Notes under the pieces: model-generated
Seen by the model: only the letters and a program-made list of their open reading frames with translations
Told to the model about the DNA's origin: nothing
Database searches by the model: none
In this document: in pieces, positions 37,101 to 51,300 of the stretch
How the letters are laid out: every line of letters begins with the position of its first letter
Position numbering within the stretch: the stretch's first letter is position 1
Made by a program: the position numbers and the translations under genes
Source: Pyrocephalus nanus
Taxonomy: Eukaryota; Chordata; Aves; Passeriformes; Tyrannidae
Assembly (NCBI GenBank): GCA_038380795.1
Contig: CM076264.1
Location: forward strand, 436,001 to 500,000
Length of the DNA: 64,000 nucleotides
Direction: 5' to 3'

Positions 37101-38862
37101 AGCAAAGCTCCCTTTGCCCAGCCAGGCTTACAATGATTAAACCAGACAGCACATCTCAAACTTCTTCTCTTCTTCCACTGCTTGCTCCAGTGGAGAATCA
37201 AACCATGTTCACAAATATAATTCCAGCCATTTTTGGTATCCTCATACACCACATTAGGCAACTACAGAAAAAAAAGGCACAAACAATAAAACAAAAGTAC
37301 AAAGAACAGCTTAATACTACAGTAAGCAATTTAAACAGCTGTCTTGGTTTATCCTTCCCACAACACAGTGTTTTCTTCATTCTCCAGCAGGCATCTCTTC
37401 CAAAAAGAAAAGTCAACCTTTGTTAGTGATTACCAATTGGGCAGAGTTGGAAAATATTTTCTTCATTTGTTTCCCATTTAAATTATAAGGCTTTATTTGC
37501 CTTTTATGCTACTGTGAGGTATCTGTTTATATAAATTTATGCTTTCAGTTTGCAGACATAAATTTTGTGTACACACTAAATGTATGGAGATTCTACTGTT
37601 TGCAGATTGAAGGATTCTTAGCATCTTCAAAAACAGTTTTTCTCCACAGTGCAAATGGCAAAGAAAATATCAGACATTCATAAACATTGAGGTTGAAAAA
37701 ATTAGGTGCTCTTTCTTGATATTCCCCAAATATAGGACGTACAAAATTCTCAGGTTTCCACAGGTATTACATTTGCTCTAAGTCATTTAAATAGGAGGAG
37801 TTCCTTTACAACCTAACTCTGAGGAAGTTAGGTAAATCCATCCTGTGCCCTAGACCAGCATGAGGCTGCAGAGTACAGCTGTGGATGTTTGCACCAGCAG
37901 TGTATCTGCCTGGTTATTTCCAAATTTGATATTAACATACAAATCCTGCTTCCAGTTGTGACTCTTGAGGCACATCTTTCTGCCTGACTTGTCAGTGAAC
38001 TCCGTGTGGGAAAGCAGTACCGGAGTTGCACTTCTGAGACACTGCCTGCTGATGCAAGCCTGAACATGATTCCCTTGGTCCAGCTCGGGTGGAGAGGGAG
38101 CAACAACACTGCAAAACACGCCCGCGGATAATTCTTCACGTACGTTGGTCCAACATTTCCTGGGCTATTTCATCTCAACTTTTTTAAAATGGAGTATCCT
38201 GTAAAAAGAAACTGCATTAGAGGGAAAGCAATAAGTGCTCCATTCAGTGTGCTTGGCCAAAATAGCTCACAGAATCTTGGAATGAAAAGACCCTTGTCCA
38301 TAACAACACAGACACAATTAGAAGCACAGACAGGATGGTTTTGCCTAGAAGGGAAAAATGCCCTGTAGCATTGAGGAGGAGGGTGAAATCACTCAGTGGT
38401 AGGGCAAGCAGCATGGTAATCATTAGGACACTTGAAATGGGGAGGGGGGAAGAGATGGGAGGTCAGAAGTGCATAAAGGCAACAGCAAAGGGAAGCTCCC
38501 ATCTTCCTAAGGAAACCACTTCCTCTTGCTCCCTTCCTGTATCCCTTTAAGAGAATATTTAGGGTAACTCATCATAGAAATGTTCCAAGGAGAAAACCTC
38601 ACCAATTATCACTACCTCCTCCATTGTTCTTTCTCAGCTATACCTTCTTGAATGTTGTAACTCTTGATCCAGCCCTTTCCTAGGTCATCCTTCTCTTTAG
38701 TTGTTCGCATGTTACTGTTCTTCCTTAGCTCTCATATATTTTGCACCTCACCTTCTGCTTTCACCCCTTTATCTTGACTCTCCCTCTTGCTTCTCTGGTC
38801 TTAATCTGCACTTCCCCTTTAATTCCTTAGAACTCCTTTCTCCAGAGGGATTAATTTTGCAG

Positions 38863-38881
38863 ATAGCAGCAGCAGCAGCAA
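38863..38881 (+). repeat. Short (AGC)n microsatellite
   Basis: Five AGC trinucleotides in tandem (TAGCAGCAGCAGCAGCAAGC) in noncoding DNA. Confidence 0.7.
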
Positions 38882-40515
38882 GCTGAGGTACACCTTAGAA
38901 GCCAAAGCCACAGGATTTAGACAGTGATTTTCCAAGATATCAGTGCTAAGAGGGATTCTACAAAGACTTTGTCTGGTAAGAAAAGTTAGTCTAGCATGGT
39001 GCCTTTTTGCATTTGCCATTGGTTAATAACTCCCTAAGCCAGTTAAAATCATCCCACAAGGTTCAAATCAGCATGAACACCTTGTTGCAGCAGCACTACA
39101 GACCTCACAAAGGGAGCTTGGCTGAGGCCCCACATTTCATCACCTTCACTTTTTGCTTCCCTGAAAGTAACTCAGAATTTGGTCTCATCAAGGACCAGCA
39201 ATCATGACTAAAACAAACATTCTGATAAGGAAGTTACCAAAAAAAGTGAGTCTTTTGCTAGATTTATAAATACAGGGTAGCTGTCAAATGCAGGGAATGC
39301 TGCTCTGCACGTCTACAGTGCAGTAACTGTTCCTGAAAGGATCTTTCATATGTCACAATGTTTCTGTTCCTTCAGGGAGTGCTTTCAGTTCCTCTCTTGA
39401 TCACAAATTCTCTGACAGGACTGCATTGGGAAAAAAAAATTGTTATTTGCAGGCTCTTTTCAGGCCATACTCTTTTCATGCTCAAAAGCACTAGACTTTT
39501 GTTCTGTGGAAAACACTGGCTGCAGAGGCAAGACTTAGGTATTCACCCACTTTCTGCATGGGAAATTTAAGGTAGGAAAGCACAGACTGAACTGTGCATG
39601 GGGCTCACAGTGAGGAGATGCAGGTAGGTGCTCTTCCTGCTCCTGCAGTTACGTGAGACTGACAGGTCAGTGATCTGCTGCCTACACAAAAAAAAAAAAA
39701 AAGTATTTCATGCATCAATTTACTTCGGTTGTGTGGTTTTAGCAGGAGAAATGATCTCCCATGTCTTGCCACGGGTACAGAATCTCTGAAGACAGTTTGG
39801 TCTTGTAGTCCTCTGCTTTTTGAGAGCAGTAGGATGTGATTTGTTCCAAGGCAAAGTGTTTTCTGAAGAGGCTGTTGCATGCTTTCCAGATGGGCTTTGC
39901 ATTATGTCTCCATACTGTTAGGGTACACTTAGACAGCTCTGCCAGCAACAGGAAGTTGCTAATATGCTCCCTCGCATGTTTTAAGATGCCTTAAGGTGAG
40001 CTGCCAGATTTTCAAACAGAGGTTTTTCTGTTTAACATGCCAGATATTTCTTAAAGAAAACATACTCTATTTTCTCTTGCCTGTGATACCACTCATTTGC
40101 CCTTCTGGCACGGAAGTGATATTCTAGTCACATTGCAGAGTAAAAGAAAACAAGTTTTGCTTTTTTTTCCCTGGAAGGGGTACCAAGTAAAACAAATATA
40201 GAGCTGCTTAAATTCCATCCTCACTTTATATAAAAAAAAATTTTGTCTGTTGATATCACTGTCAGCTTTCAGATAATAATTATATGTAGAAATGCCAGCA
40301 GCACTCACTGACCTTGTTTTCAAATGGAAGGTTGTTGTGGCACATGCCAACATGATGTCTTGCACCACTGTCTAGACGTGGCCAAAATTACTCTCAGCCT
40401 ATACTGACACTGTAATGGGAACAGAGATAAGTCTGTAATACAGTTTTACACTCAACACAGTGCAAAGGAATTCCTTTAACCTGAACTCAAAATGAGCCCA
40501 GACAATGGAAGCATA

Positions 40516-40549
40516 TTACCATCTTGGCCTACTTACCATCTTGGCCTAC
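40516..40549 (+). repeat. Perfect 17-bp tandem duplication
   Basis: TTACCATCTTGGCCTAC occurs twice head to tail with no mismatch, suggesting a recent slippage or repair duplication. No gene is nearby. Confidence 0.9.
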
Positions 40550-41123
40550 TAATACAAAGCAGAATTATTTTTGCCTTCACATGTCAAAATGAAAAATGTG
40601 CAGTTTAGTTGTTATTTTCATACTGTAAATAAACAATTTGTTCAAGACTGGAAAAAGACCCACAGTTTCTTCCTGCTGGAGATGAGCAAAACAGTTATCC
40701 ACTGGAAAGCATAGGTGGTCTGTTACTGGTTGAGCTTCGTGTTATATTAGTGCCCATCTGCTCAACAAAGCAACCATGCTAAAATGGTGCTATGGCCGTA
40801 CAGGCCAGGCTTTAGCACAGGCCACAGCACCTCAGAACAAACTATAAGCATGGCTCAGGTCCCTTCAAGGCACACAGACAGGGAAGATTTTTAAGTGCTT
40901 CTGTATTCAAATGCATCATACAGCCTTCTCGCCAGAGTTCACCCATATTTCTTAACTCTAGCCAGAAAATTGACATAAAGCCCCAAAAAGTCAAACATTC
41001 TTTTAAGACACTTCATTCACGTTTTTAACATATGTGACATATTTGAACTAAAAATTTGGTTATGTGTTAATTTGTCTTAAACTGTGTTGGGGTTTTTTCC
41101 TTTCCTCTGGTACTCGGTTTATT

Positions 41124-41163
41124 CGTGTGTGTATATAAACACACACGTGTGTATAAACACACA
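41124..41163. repeat. Alternating purine-pyrimidine GT/TA/CA block with dyad symmetry
   Basis: CGTGTGTGTATATAAACACA followed by CACGTGTGTATAAACACAC. Two copies of GTGTGTATAAACACAC-like sequence, each near-palindromic. Almost strictly alternating, so it has Z-DNA or cruciform potential. Confidence 0.7.
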
Positions 41164-43558
41164 GGGAAAAGTTACATTTCTTGCATAGCAAGGTGACCAC
41201 TAAAGCTGAAAGTAACCCATAGTGCAGACCAGACAGCATCGTGTGTCCAGGCTCGGGCTGTAAATCTGCGAGCAGCGTGTGCTGCACTCCCGTCACTGAG
41301 ACACAGCCCTGCCTCTGTGCTGCTTATTCGCTGGGTGACACTGGAAAAGATCCCTGTCTGACTGCCTCTGTGTCAAATGGAAGTGATACGTGTCTCTGGA
41401 GTCCCATTTGCTGACTGCAGTGGGAGTTGTGCTTGACAACGAGTTGAATAAGTATAGGTTCCATCCCTGTATCAGCCTGTATTAGATGACTTGTATTTCA
41501 CAGGTGTTATTCTGAGTCATCAGCTGCTCAAAACAGCTCTTTTGAAACCTCGGAGTTTCCCTTTAAGATCTGATGAGATCTGTGTCATTCAGCAGCTCAT
41601 TTTACTTCCTCAGCATTTTCTCACTTCCGCATTGTACGTCCTGGCAGCCATGATCAGATTGTTTCAAAATAGCCCTTCTGAACACAGGAAAGTTTTTAGC
41701 ACCCGGGCTGATCTCACACCAGCAGCGAGCCAGCAAAACATTGCTAACTCAGTAGCTGCTCTGCATTGCTGCTGGGGCAGAAGGGGGAAAAGCTGAGCCA
41801 AGCTCATTCACAAAAAGTCCAGAACAACACTCTGCAAATTATTGACTTCTGTTGCTCTTAAGACAAGAAATCCTCCTATCTAGGGAATGGAATTGCATTA
41901 GTCAAACTCTGTCAGTGGCACTGCTGAAAATGTAGAGAGGCTCTCAGTGACCACAGGGTTACACCAGCAGTGTAGGGAGCATACACCTTAAAAAACCCAA
42001 GTCCACCTAAAAAAGCTTTCCAAGGGATGCTAGGTTTTTGTTTTTCCCTATGCCTCCTCTCACCCAGTGAAGTAGTAGCTGTTTCTCTGTCAGACAGAAC
42101 TGCTGTTTCACTTATGCTGGAGCATACAGTGCAGGAGCTAAGTTATTTCCTCCTGCAGTTCTGCTCTCAATTTCAGAGGAGTTGTGCCTGCTTTACACCA
42201 GCCCAAACGAGAAGAGAATCAGACATTCCATCTTCAGGGCTTTTGTTTCAAAGATAAATGACTGTGTTTTGCAGCTTTCCCCATGGCTTATTCCAGAGAT
42301 CTGCTGCCAGTTCAGACTGGCTCAGTGTCAAGACTTGACACACAGCAAAAACAGTTGAAAAATAGCAACGCTCCATCTGATCGGCTAATTTGGAAGTTCT
42401 GTGCACTCAGAGCTGTAACACTTGGGAAGGCAGCAGAGCCACAGAACTTTCAGATACCTGTTTGTGTTAGAGTGCGGTGCAAAAGTTTGCTCTGGGAGTT
42501 TTGGACAGGAAGCAGATGACTCAAAAAGCTTAAACACTGAAGGAAGGGGGAGGGAGAAAAGAAACAGCTCGTTCATATAGAATGCATGCAAATGTAAATG
42601 TGGGGCCAAGCAGGACACATCAATGTGTCACGTTTGGACAGAAGATAAACTGAAGGTCAGCTAGAGCAGTGCTGCAAAGACCAACTGATGACATGCAATT
42701 AAAGTCTCTTTTGTAAAGAATGGTCTTGTTCCAGGGTTTGATCCCCTGCAAGGATTCACAGTTGTTTTATAGCTTTTCACAAGAAGAAAAACCTTTACTT
42801 CCTGCCTTAGCTTAAAGACACTGAAAGAAATAGGGCCAGATTCATTTCCTTTGAGGCTTTTCCACTGACCTGTCAGAAAGAAACATCTCCATAAACACTT
42901 AATACATTTCACCTACATCACTGATCAAGTCCACACTGCTGAAAATAAAAGTGTTAAAATGAACTAGACACCATTTCCACGGGGAAATTTTATTGTACAT
43001 CAAGTCCAGAGTGGGCAATCAGATTCACATCTTAAAGCAGTTTGCACACGGTGTACTGTTTTGGAAACAAGTTTTAGGTTAGAGCAACTACTTTATCAGA
43101 AACAAATCCCAGAACTACAACATGTGGGAGGCAAAAGAGTTCAGTCCCAGTCAGAAACACAGGAGCTGTTCATGTCATGTTGTAATGTGCACAACTCGTT
43201 AAAAAACTGTTTAGGCCACAACTTTAGCTTCAGTCTAACACCTGCTTCCAAACATAATAATTTCCTAAATTCTGTCTGCAGCTTTGAATGGAAGCTTCAC
43301 CTGCAGAGTGAGTCCATATATGAAGTTATGTTTATTTCTGTTTCCTTGCTATGGATGTTCAGAATTACTGAATAATCAAAATGAGAGTCTTCTGCTTCCC
43401 TACTGCTCTTGGAGCTGCAGTGCAAACACAGTAACAGGACTGAGACTTTTTTCATCTCCCATTGTCAAGGCATGGCTTGTGGTGCTGTTACTCACAGCAT
43501 GCAGAATATTATTGCACTGCCATCTCACCTGTGAGAGATGCTAATTATTTCAGAAAGA

Positions 43559-43575
43559 TTTTTTTTTTTTTTTTT
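43559..43575 (-). repeat. Poly(T) run, 17 T (poly(A) on minus strand)
   Basis: Homopolymer with no recognisable retroposon body attached. Confidence 0.8.
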
Positions 43576-46500
43576 CTGTTCAGGATGTGTGTGAGCAAAT
43601 CTAGCTGAAATGTCAGCTCCCACATTTCAAACCTGGCAGTTTAAAAAAATAAAATTTTCTGTTTGTCAGCTGCTGGGGTTTGCTGGAGGGAAACACACTG
43701 GGAACTGCTCAACACTGATTCCTCATGGGGGGGGTTACCTCCTTTTTTAAAAATCAGTCTCTTTTAAGACTAGGATTGCATTTCAAATCTTCTAACATAA
43801 TTTCCTGACTAAAACAGGCTTTTTGAGAAACTATTCAGTAAAGCACAGTGTGAAACTCCCACAGTGGATAATGAACATGATAGGGTTTTGACCACCCCAG
43901 CTCCCCGTCAGCTTGGAAATGGCATCAGGATCCTTCTCTTCAAGGGACATCTGGAAGCAGCTGTGGGAAAGCGAGGAGTAATGTCACAGAGCAGTAAGTC
44001 AGCTCTGAGCCCAGCCTCAGCCAAGTAATTTAGGATGCTCAAGTGTTCCCAAGGGATGGACAGTATTTTCTACATTCATGGCTGTAGCAGAGCAGAAATG
44101 TTACAACCAACAGATGGTTAAATTTACTATACTCTGGTGACTTCTTTAGCAAGTGTTATGTAAGTACTTCAGGAGTGGCCTCATTTCACTACAAGCTGAC
44201 TGGCATGGGGCTCTACTTCACCAGTCACATAAGGTCTTTTTCCTCATGGACTGCCTGCTGGGAGAGAGAAACTCATTTTGAGAGAAGCCTGAGACACTGG
44301 CTAAGAAAAACTCCAAGGGTTCTGTGAAATGCTGAACCCATTACTCAGCAACCATGAAAGGAAACTGGTCTCAGATCCAGCAGCTGAGAAATGCTGCAAA
44401 GTGACATCTTCTCGTTTAGTTCGGGCAGTCACACAGTGGTTTTATTTTAAGCTCAGGAGAAATAATGAGTGTACTAGTATGAGAGTCCAGTAAGGAGTGC
44501 TAACACATCTGCACTAAGGCACATCCCTAGAGAAGGAAGAGCAGGCTGGTCTGCTCTGCTGCACTGCAGTATAACAACCCATCTTTAAAGAGAGCTCATA
44601 CCTCCATTGCACAACAGCATTTCCAGTTAGTACTTTTTCCTACCCCTGAAATATTGCCATAAGGTTTGGTTGGGATATGAATAGCTAAGAGAGCCACAAT
44701 TCCCCAAACAATTGTTTTCCTGCTGCTGCACCTCAAGAAAATCCTCATGGGCCGGGGTCTGTAGGCACGTGAGGGTCAGCCAGCACAGCACTGCCTGGAA
44801 AGCAGCAGCTGCAATGAATCATATCCTTGGAACTCCATAGAGAGGGTACAGATAAGTGAGGACAGGGCAGCATTCCCTTTCCAGCCTGGCCTCGGCTGTC
44901 TTTTGTTCTAAACAAGCAAAAGAAATGGTATCTGGGAAAATACTTTAATGCTTGCACAAAACTGCTAGAAAACTCTAGTTATTAATAATTCCCTGTCCAG
45001 ATGGAAAAATGTATTTTGCAAGTTTCCAGAGAGGTATTTTCCTGCCTCAGTGCTGTCAAATATTTCCTCAGAAATCTGGTGATGCTTTTAGTGGGGAAAA
45101 AGAAGATTAGAGATTGTGCCTCTAAAACCTGATAGATATCATGCTTCTAACACCTGACACTGGCCTGGAGGGCTGCTTGTACTACAGAAGAATAAAATTG
45201 AATTTAAGTGTGACTTGAAAACACGAATAGAGGATCCAAGAGGTTTGAAGTAACCTTTCCATTCCATTCCACATCCACAGGAGTTGGTGTTTGAGTGGCG
45301 TACTGCGCTTCCAGACAAAGAGGATGTCAGTGGCAACCAGCAGATGTCTGGAAACCACATGCCTTGTGAGTAAATATTAAGTGGAAGGAGTGGTTTAGCC
45401 CAGAAAAGAGAAGATAGAGTTGGTGCGTAGCCTATTATTGATAAAAATAGCAAATGAGAAAGGGACAGTCTGTGCAGTCAAGTTCCCTTTAATCAGGGCA
45501 GATATAGGGGTACCTAAATTATAGCAAATGAAATTTAAGTTAAACATGGTGGACAAATTTTGTAGCTGCAAGGATAATTAAGCACTGAATGAGTGGCCTG
45601 GGGAGATGGTGACATTTCCAGCACAGTGAGGTTTTTAGAACAAACTGGACAAACAAGTGTAGTTAATCCTGCTCTGGGGTAGGTGATGAAACAGAATGAG
45701 CTTCTGAGATTCCCTTGGGATTTACCTTGTAATCTAGAAAAAACACTGAGAATGGTGAGCAGCTTCAATTCCTCCTTTCTTCTACAAGTGAAAGTGAGGG
45801 TGTAAGTAAGTTTTTAGAAAACAGTGCTTGGCCAGCCCCATACTTCCCCTTTATCTGCTCAGTCCAACCTCTCCCTTCTTCTTCCTTTACCTTAGCTCAA
45901 GAGCAAGCATATCAGTTTTAGGTTATTTTGCATTGTCCAGGCAGTCCCTTTTCCCAGTGCTCTCCTTCCCTGTGGATTTAATTACTTTGTCACCACACCA
46001 CCTATCCTGCAATTGGCAGCTACTGTTGGGAGGATCTGACAGGTTACATATCCCATGCAATCACTGACAACTTGCTTGGGTTTGCAGTTTGCTGCTTCTG
46101 TGCCGGACTGGAATGAAGCCTTGTGTGCCTTACCTTTGAGCTACTATCTGTCCACTGGTACTAGTTCACATAATAAAGGTGCAGCCTGCTCCACACCTGG
46201 CTCAGCCAGAGCCTAGACCAGCAACGCTACCAGGCCTACTCCCCTCTGGATTAACCAGGTCAAGTGCACACAGTGTTTGGCAAGGGCTGAAAACCAGGCT
46301 TTGATCCTGGCTCTGCTGACAGAGCCTTGCCCAAGGGTAGCTTCCTCCTTGCTAAGTGAGTATTACTGAGAGTCTGTTGGTGGTTTCCAGTGTTTTTGTT
46401 CCTGCCCTGGAAGTTGCCCCTGTTCAGCGTTCTGTGGTCCGGCTGTGTCCGGTGCCTGGTGACAGCCTTAGGGACAGCTGCTACCAACACAGGGGGAAGC

Positions 46501-48382
46501 ACACAGAAAGAAATGGGTGCACGCTCCAACAGCTGCTTTCCAAAACAGCCTTCTGGAGCTTAGTGTTACAGCGAGCACTTTGTACCCAGCTAGAGACAGT
46601 TCTTCTGCAGCCAAGTTGCCTGACAAAACAAAAGCCATCCCATCTTCACGTAGCCCAGCTGTTCCGTAACAGCTGATGCTGCAGCAAAACCCCCTCCCTC
46701 TACTGGTAACAGACCCCCTGTTAGCGCTGCAAGGTGTAGCGGTGCTGCTCAGCTCCCGGGCCTGTATGACCGAGGCCTTCCCACCCATTTCAGGATGGGA
46801 AGCTAACCAGCTGCAGTCATCTCCTCTGCTCACCAAGGTACAGATATCCACGTTAGCCATGATTCCTTACTGACATGGCCTTTCTGTTTGTGCCTCGATC
46901 CACACGGTGAGGATTATGGTAACTTCTAGCTAAAGCTCGTGCCAGTTCTGCCTGGCTCTGCCCCCACAACATTTGGGAGTTTGTTTTTTGAAGCTAGTTT
47001 TGGTGACGGACTATCAGTGACCAACCATTCAAATAGCGCAGTCCACCAGGGTAGTTCTGCTTCCTGTAGACTCTTGCTTGCCATGTTGTTTCTCCTGAGG
47101 GTCCCATGTCCAGGAGCACTAATCCTCCACGAATATCTGTTTAAGTTGTCCCTGTAATCAGGTGTATAATAGTGTATAATCTTTAAGGCAGACACCATAC
47201 TGCACATGCAAAGAAAGCACTTGCATTTACAATGTGAAGGCTGCAAGACAAGTTTTCCTTTAACCTACCACCTGATAAGCAGAGAGCTTTAGCACGGCTG
47301 TCAGAATTCCCTGAAGCAAAGGCTATAAAGGAGTAGGATTTGGCAAGAGTTGCTGTCATCTGCAAGACTGCCTCTTTGATCCTCCTTACACTTTTGTAAT
47401 CATGCCAGCATCTCTGCAAAACAGAACAACAGAGCTGCTGCAAAAAGGAGATCTCCCTCTCACTTCCTTTTTAACTCTAATGGAATTTTTGCTTGGTGGC
47501 TTTTTATTTTTATACAGTAGGAAACCCCCTCCACTTCCCTCTCCACAGTCTCTACCTCCACATTGCAGCATTTCTTTTTCAGTTCATGGGACCCCTGCCT
47601 CCAGGAAGCGGTGCTGACTAGGAGGCAGGACGCTACTCTGAAGGTGAGGAGCTCCTGACCAGTCAGGAGTCCAAGGAACTGAGTAATTCCCATGTGCTGC
47701 TTTAGCTGGGGAGCTCTGCACACTCTCAGCTCATCATGTGTGTTTGCCCAGCACATTGCCTAGAAATGCTCCCCTCCAGCAAAGCAGGGCTGACTAACCC
47801 AGGCTGTTCTCTGGCTTTAGGGGCTGCACCAGCCATCTCCTGGATGCCAGAAAATGAGGAAGAGTGCAGATGACCTGTGAGATGTGATCTCCAGTGTGCA
47901 CACCCAGCCCAGGCAGTGGGTACTCCACACCGTGTTACAGGTATTTTCTTTATTTCTCACTATATTTCAGTACTGTGTTATGTTGCACGAGAACTGAAAA
48001 GTAATTAAAGAAGTCTAGTAGGAAACCTTGTCCTGAAAAGTCACCCCTTGCCACGATCTGACTTGGCCATGCCAGAAGCTGTGGCAGAACTCCAAGTGGT
48101 CTCTTCCAGCGGCTGGCATTCATGTACTGCCAGTATCAACCTTTCAGAGTACAGTCATTGAAGACATTGCTCAGACAACACTAATAAAATTGAACTCTTT
48201 TCTCCCTGTGGTACTCTTCTGAGCCCTGAAGGTAAGCATCAGCCACAATTCTGAACCTTTTTGCCATGTTCTTTTTGACACAGTAACTGTGATTTTCCTA
48301 TTGGTGTATTAACACAGAAAGTTAGTCGTGAGAAAAGAAACAAACACTGGAGGCTTAAAGCATTTGAAGTCAAAAGTCCCCT

Positions 48383-48390
48383 TTAATTCA
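48383..48390 (-). terminator. Candidate poly(A) signal on the minus strand (ATTAAA), unproven
   Basis: Minus-strand AATTAAAG at about 48383-48390 is followed further down by a T/G-rich stretch (TGTTTGTTTCTTTTCT), the usual layout of a cleavage and polyadenylation site. Upstream on the same strand lie three overlapping open frames (48631-49069) with no recognised domain. Hexamers of this kind are common by chance. Confidence 0.2.
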
Positions 48391-51300
48391 TGTAATAAAA
48401 AGCTCTATGTACCTCATTAAAGTACATCCAATACATTAATAATTCAGTATTCACTGAAATATTTCAAGATTAACAGTATAAAAATACAGGTAGAATACAA
48501 ACAGAAATGACTATTTTACTTGAGCCCCTTTGTACATCACAGATGAAAGCTGAGGGAGATAAAAATATATGTACAACTAGCATGTGTGAGCTTTCGCTTC
48601 CAATTATGATCAAACTACCAGAACCTTTTACTACTTATGCTTCACTAGAGTGTTTCTGTTTTTGAAAGGAACAAACCACGTCCAAGCTCCTAAACTATAC
48701 TTATCTAGAGAACATGAAATCAGAGCTTCCTGACATGTGCCTTTACAGTCAACATCCACCACATAATTAGCACTTTCTTTGAGGATGCATGTTTTTAAGT
48801 GGGAGCATCTTTGGAACCTTTGAATAGGTATTTTTAGAATCATAACCGAACCAAATTTGGACACTCAGAACACTGTCTTTATTCTGTGTTGGTACAGCAG
48901 TCAGTACAACAGGTCTTGGTTCACCAGAGCTCCTGTAAATGGTGTTTGTCATTAAAAAAATATGCAACTGCCCCAGTGTCATCTACTACTGTGGGAGTTA
49001 TGTCCTTCAGAGGATCTTGCATTTTGCACAGCTCTGGATTATGTCCCTCGTAGGGGCAAAACCAACCCTTTCATTTACCAGTACTTTAAATAAAAGCTGC
49101 CATTGAGAAAAGGCACAAAGTTAGGCTCCCTTTCCCTTGAGGCCTGCAACACAGCCCAGTGTTCAATGCAGCAGTTGCTAGAATATCTTGAACAGAGTTG
49201 GGAAGTGAGAGCGAGCACAGTGTTCTTTGTAAACACGGCGTGAATTCATTGACCCCAGGCAGTGGGCCAGGTCCAGAAGTTATCAGTTTGCATTTGACCT
49301 TAAATATTGGGCTTCCCCGAGTATCTGTATTTAACAGGTCTGTCCCTGACTCATGTATCTAATGCTTTGTATAGTCCTTTATACCAGAGGCACAAACATT
49401 TGTCTGAATCAGAGGGGTAACATCTGACATGCATTCACTTAACCGTTCTGTCCTACATATTCATCAGTCCTTTTCCTTCTCCCGATCTATATTGACATCT
49501 AAGATGACATTTCAGACAAGAGAGCAAAAGAAAAGTTCATTATTCTCTGCAGCACAAGGGCCAGATCCTCCATTGCTTTCCACCGTGCCAGATCATGCCA
49601 GGGAAATTCATTTGGCTTTACTACAGCACAGGAGAAGCACAGAGCAGCCCAAATGCTTTGTGCCCCCTCTTTGAGCTGGTTGACAGCAGAAGGTGGTATG
49701 GAAGGTCAGGAAAGGGAACTCAGGCTCCATCTCTTCTCTGCAAAACACAGCCTTTTAAGGTTCTTCATTTTGAGCCATTTCAGCAATTACTGTGTGCCTA
49801 TTTGTTGACCCACTGTGGGAGGAAAATACATGTGAACTGTGCACTCAGCATACTTCAACACTGTAATAAGCTAGTAGACATCTTTATCAACAGCGTATTT
49901 CTTGTTTGAATACTTCAATCCTGACAATCCTCAGTGTGTCTCTAATAGCCCAGGAACAGTCCCACTGTGAGGGGGACAGTGCAGTGCTGAGCTGAGCAAG
50001 CCTGAAACATGGAAGCCTTTTCTGTCTCACCAGCACCTGCGCAGGCCCTGAGCACCAGCGCTCCTCTGGCACTCCACAGAACCTTGGGCCAGTGGAGCAC
50101 AGTGTCAGTGATGCACAGGGCTTGGTTTCACACAGGGGGCAGAGCTGGGAAGGCAGAAATCTTGCAGGCATAATTCCCTTTTCCAAAGGGAACTGTCATT
50201 TCCCTGTTGCTAAGTTTTCACCTGGACTGTTGCTGACAAGCCATCGAAGTGTCCAGCCAATTCTGCTCACACAACTAGACCTGAGAAGGTTTTTGGCCTC
50301 GTGCTGTGCTTAGATTATGATTTAACGCTGAAAAGTTGGCATGGCAACCAAATGCTTGGCAACAAAATGTCACGGCCGAGGAACGGGTCCAGAAGAGGGC
50401 CAAGCAAAAGCACTGCCCAGCTCTTCCGTGGGCAGATCTGTGCCCTGCATACACTGCGCTGCTGCAGCAGCCAGGATTATAGCGGAAGAAAAGGTTGGTA
50501 ATAAACTAGGCAGGTCTGCAATAAGTGAATAGCAAATTTCTCCAAAACACTTGAAATGGACCCTGGCGCCTCATTCAGGCTCCTTTTGCTCCGTCCACTG
50601 ATTGCCACACGTTGCCAGGAGACACATGAGGACTCGCCACTGACTGCCATTGTGCTGTCTCTCCACGTCCCCTGTCCCCTCCTCCCCTGTCCTGCTCTTG
50701 CTCCCCTCAGTGACAGGAGTCTGGCAATGCCCTGTTTCTCAGTTCTGACACAATCACCTCTTTTAATCTGGAAGTTTTCAAAAGCTTCTTCGTTTTTCTG
50801 CAGTGATCAACTGAGCAAAATCCCCAACCCACACAACTCCAGGCTTGCAACACGCAGGCTGGAAAAGGGATGCAAGTGCCTTAAAGGGTAGGGCTAACCT
50901 AAGGGGGGGATTAGTGAAGGACACTGTGAAGACCACCCATTCTGCATGAGCACTGTCTCCCACAGCCTAAGATACTAAGTTAGGGCACCCAGGATATGTT
51001 TAACTTCGAACTGGGAACTTTTTATAGGCCATTACAGCATACCCTTAGCTATTTCAATGTTGCCAGGTTTTTGTTTCATCATATAGGGCTTCAGAAACCT
51101 CTCTTGCCTTTGGGTATTGGCAAGCTCAGTCCCCTGTGCATCAGAAAATAAGCCCTTCATTCTTCAGCCTTCCTGAGGTGCTTTCTGTGCAGCCCCAAGG
51201 AAACCTTTTGGATACAGACTAGGTATGTGCCAGTACAGCGTCCCCGGCCCGAGTCTGCTGGCACCAGTGCCAGTCTCTGACTTCAGAGGGCTGGGCTGTT

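Noticed and set aside
38266..38300. Possible CR1 remnant (CACAGAATCTTGGAATGAAAAG)
   Set aside because: Resembles the reversed CR1 terminus for only about 20-30 bases. The following sequence does not continue the CR1 consensus.
42965..42990. AATAAA on the minus strand with a G/T-rich stretch after it, as a gene 3' end
   Set aside because: A hexamer plus a G/T stretch is common by chance. No exon or open frame supports a transcript here.
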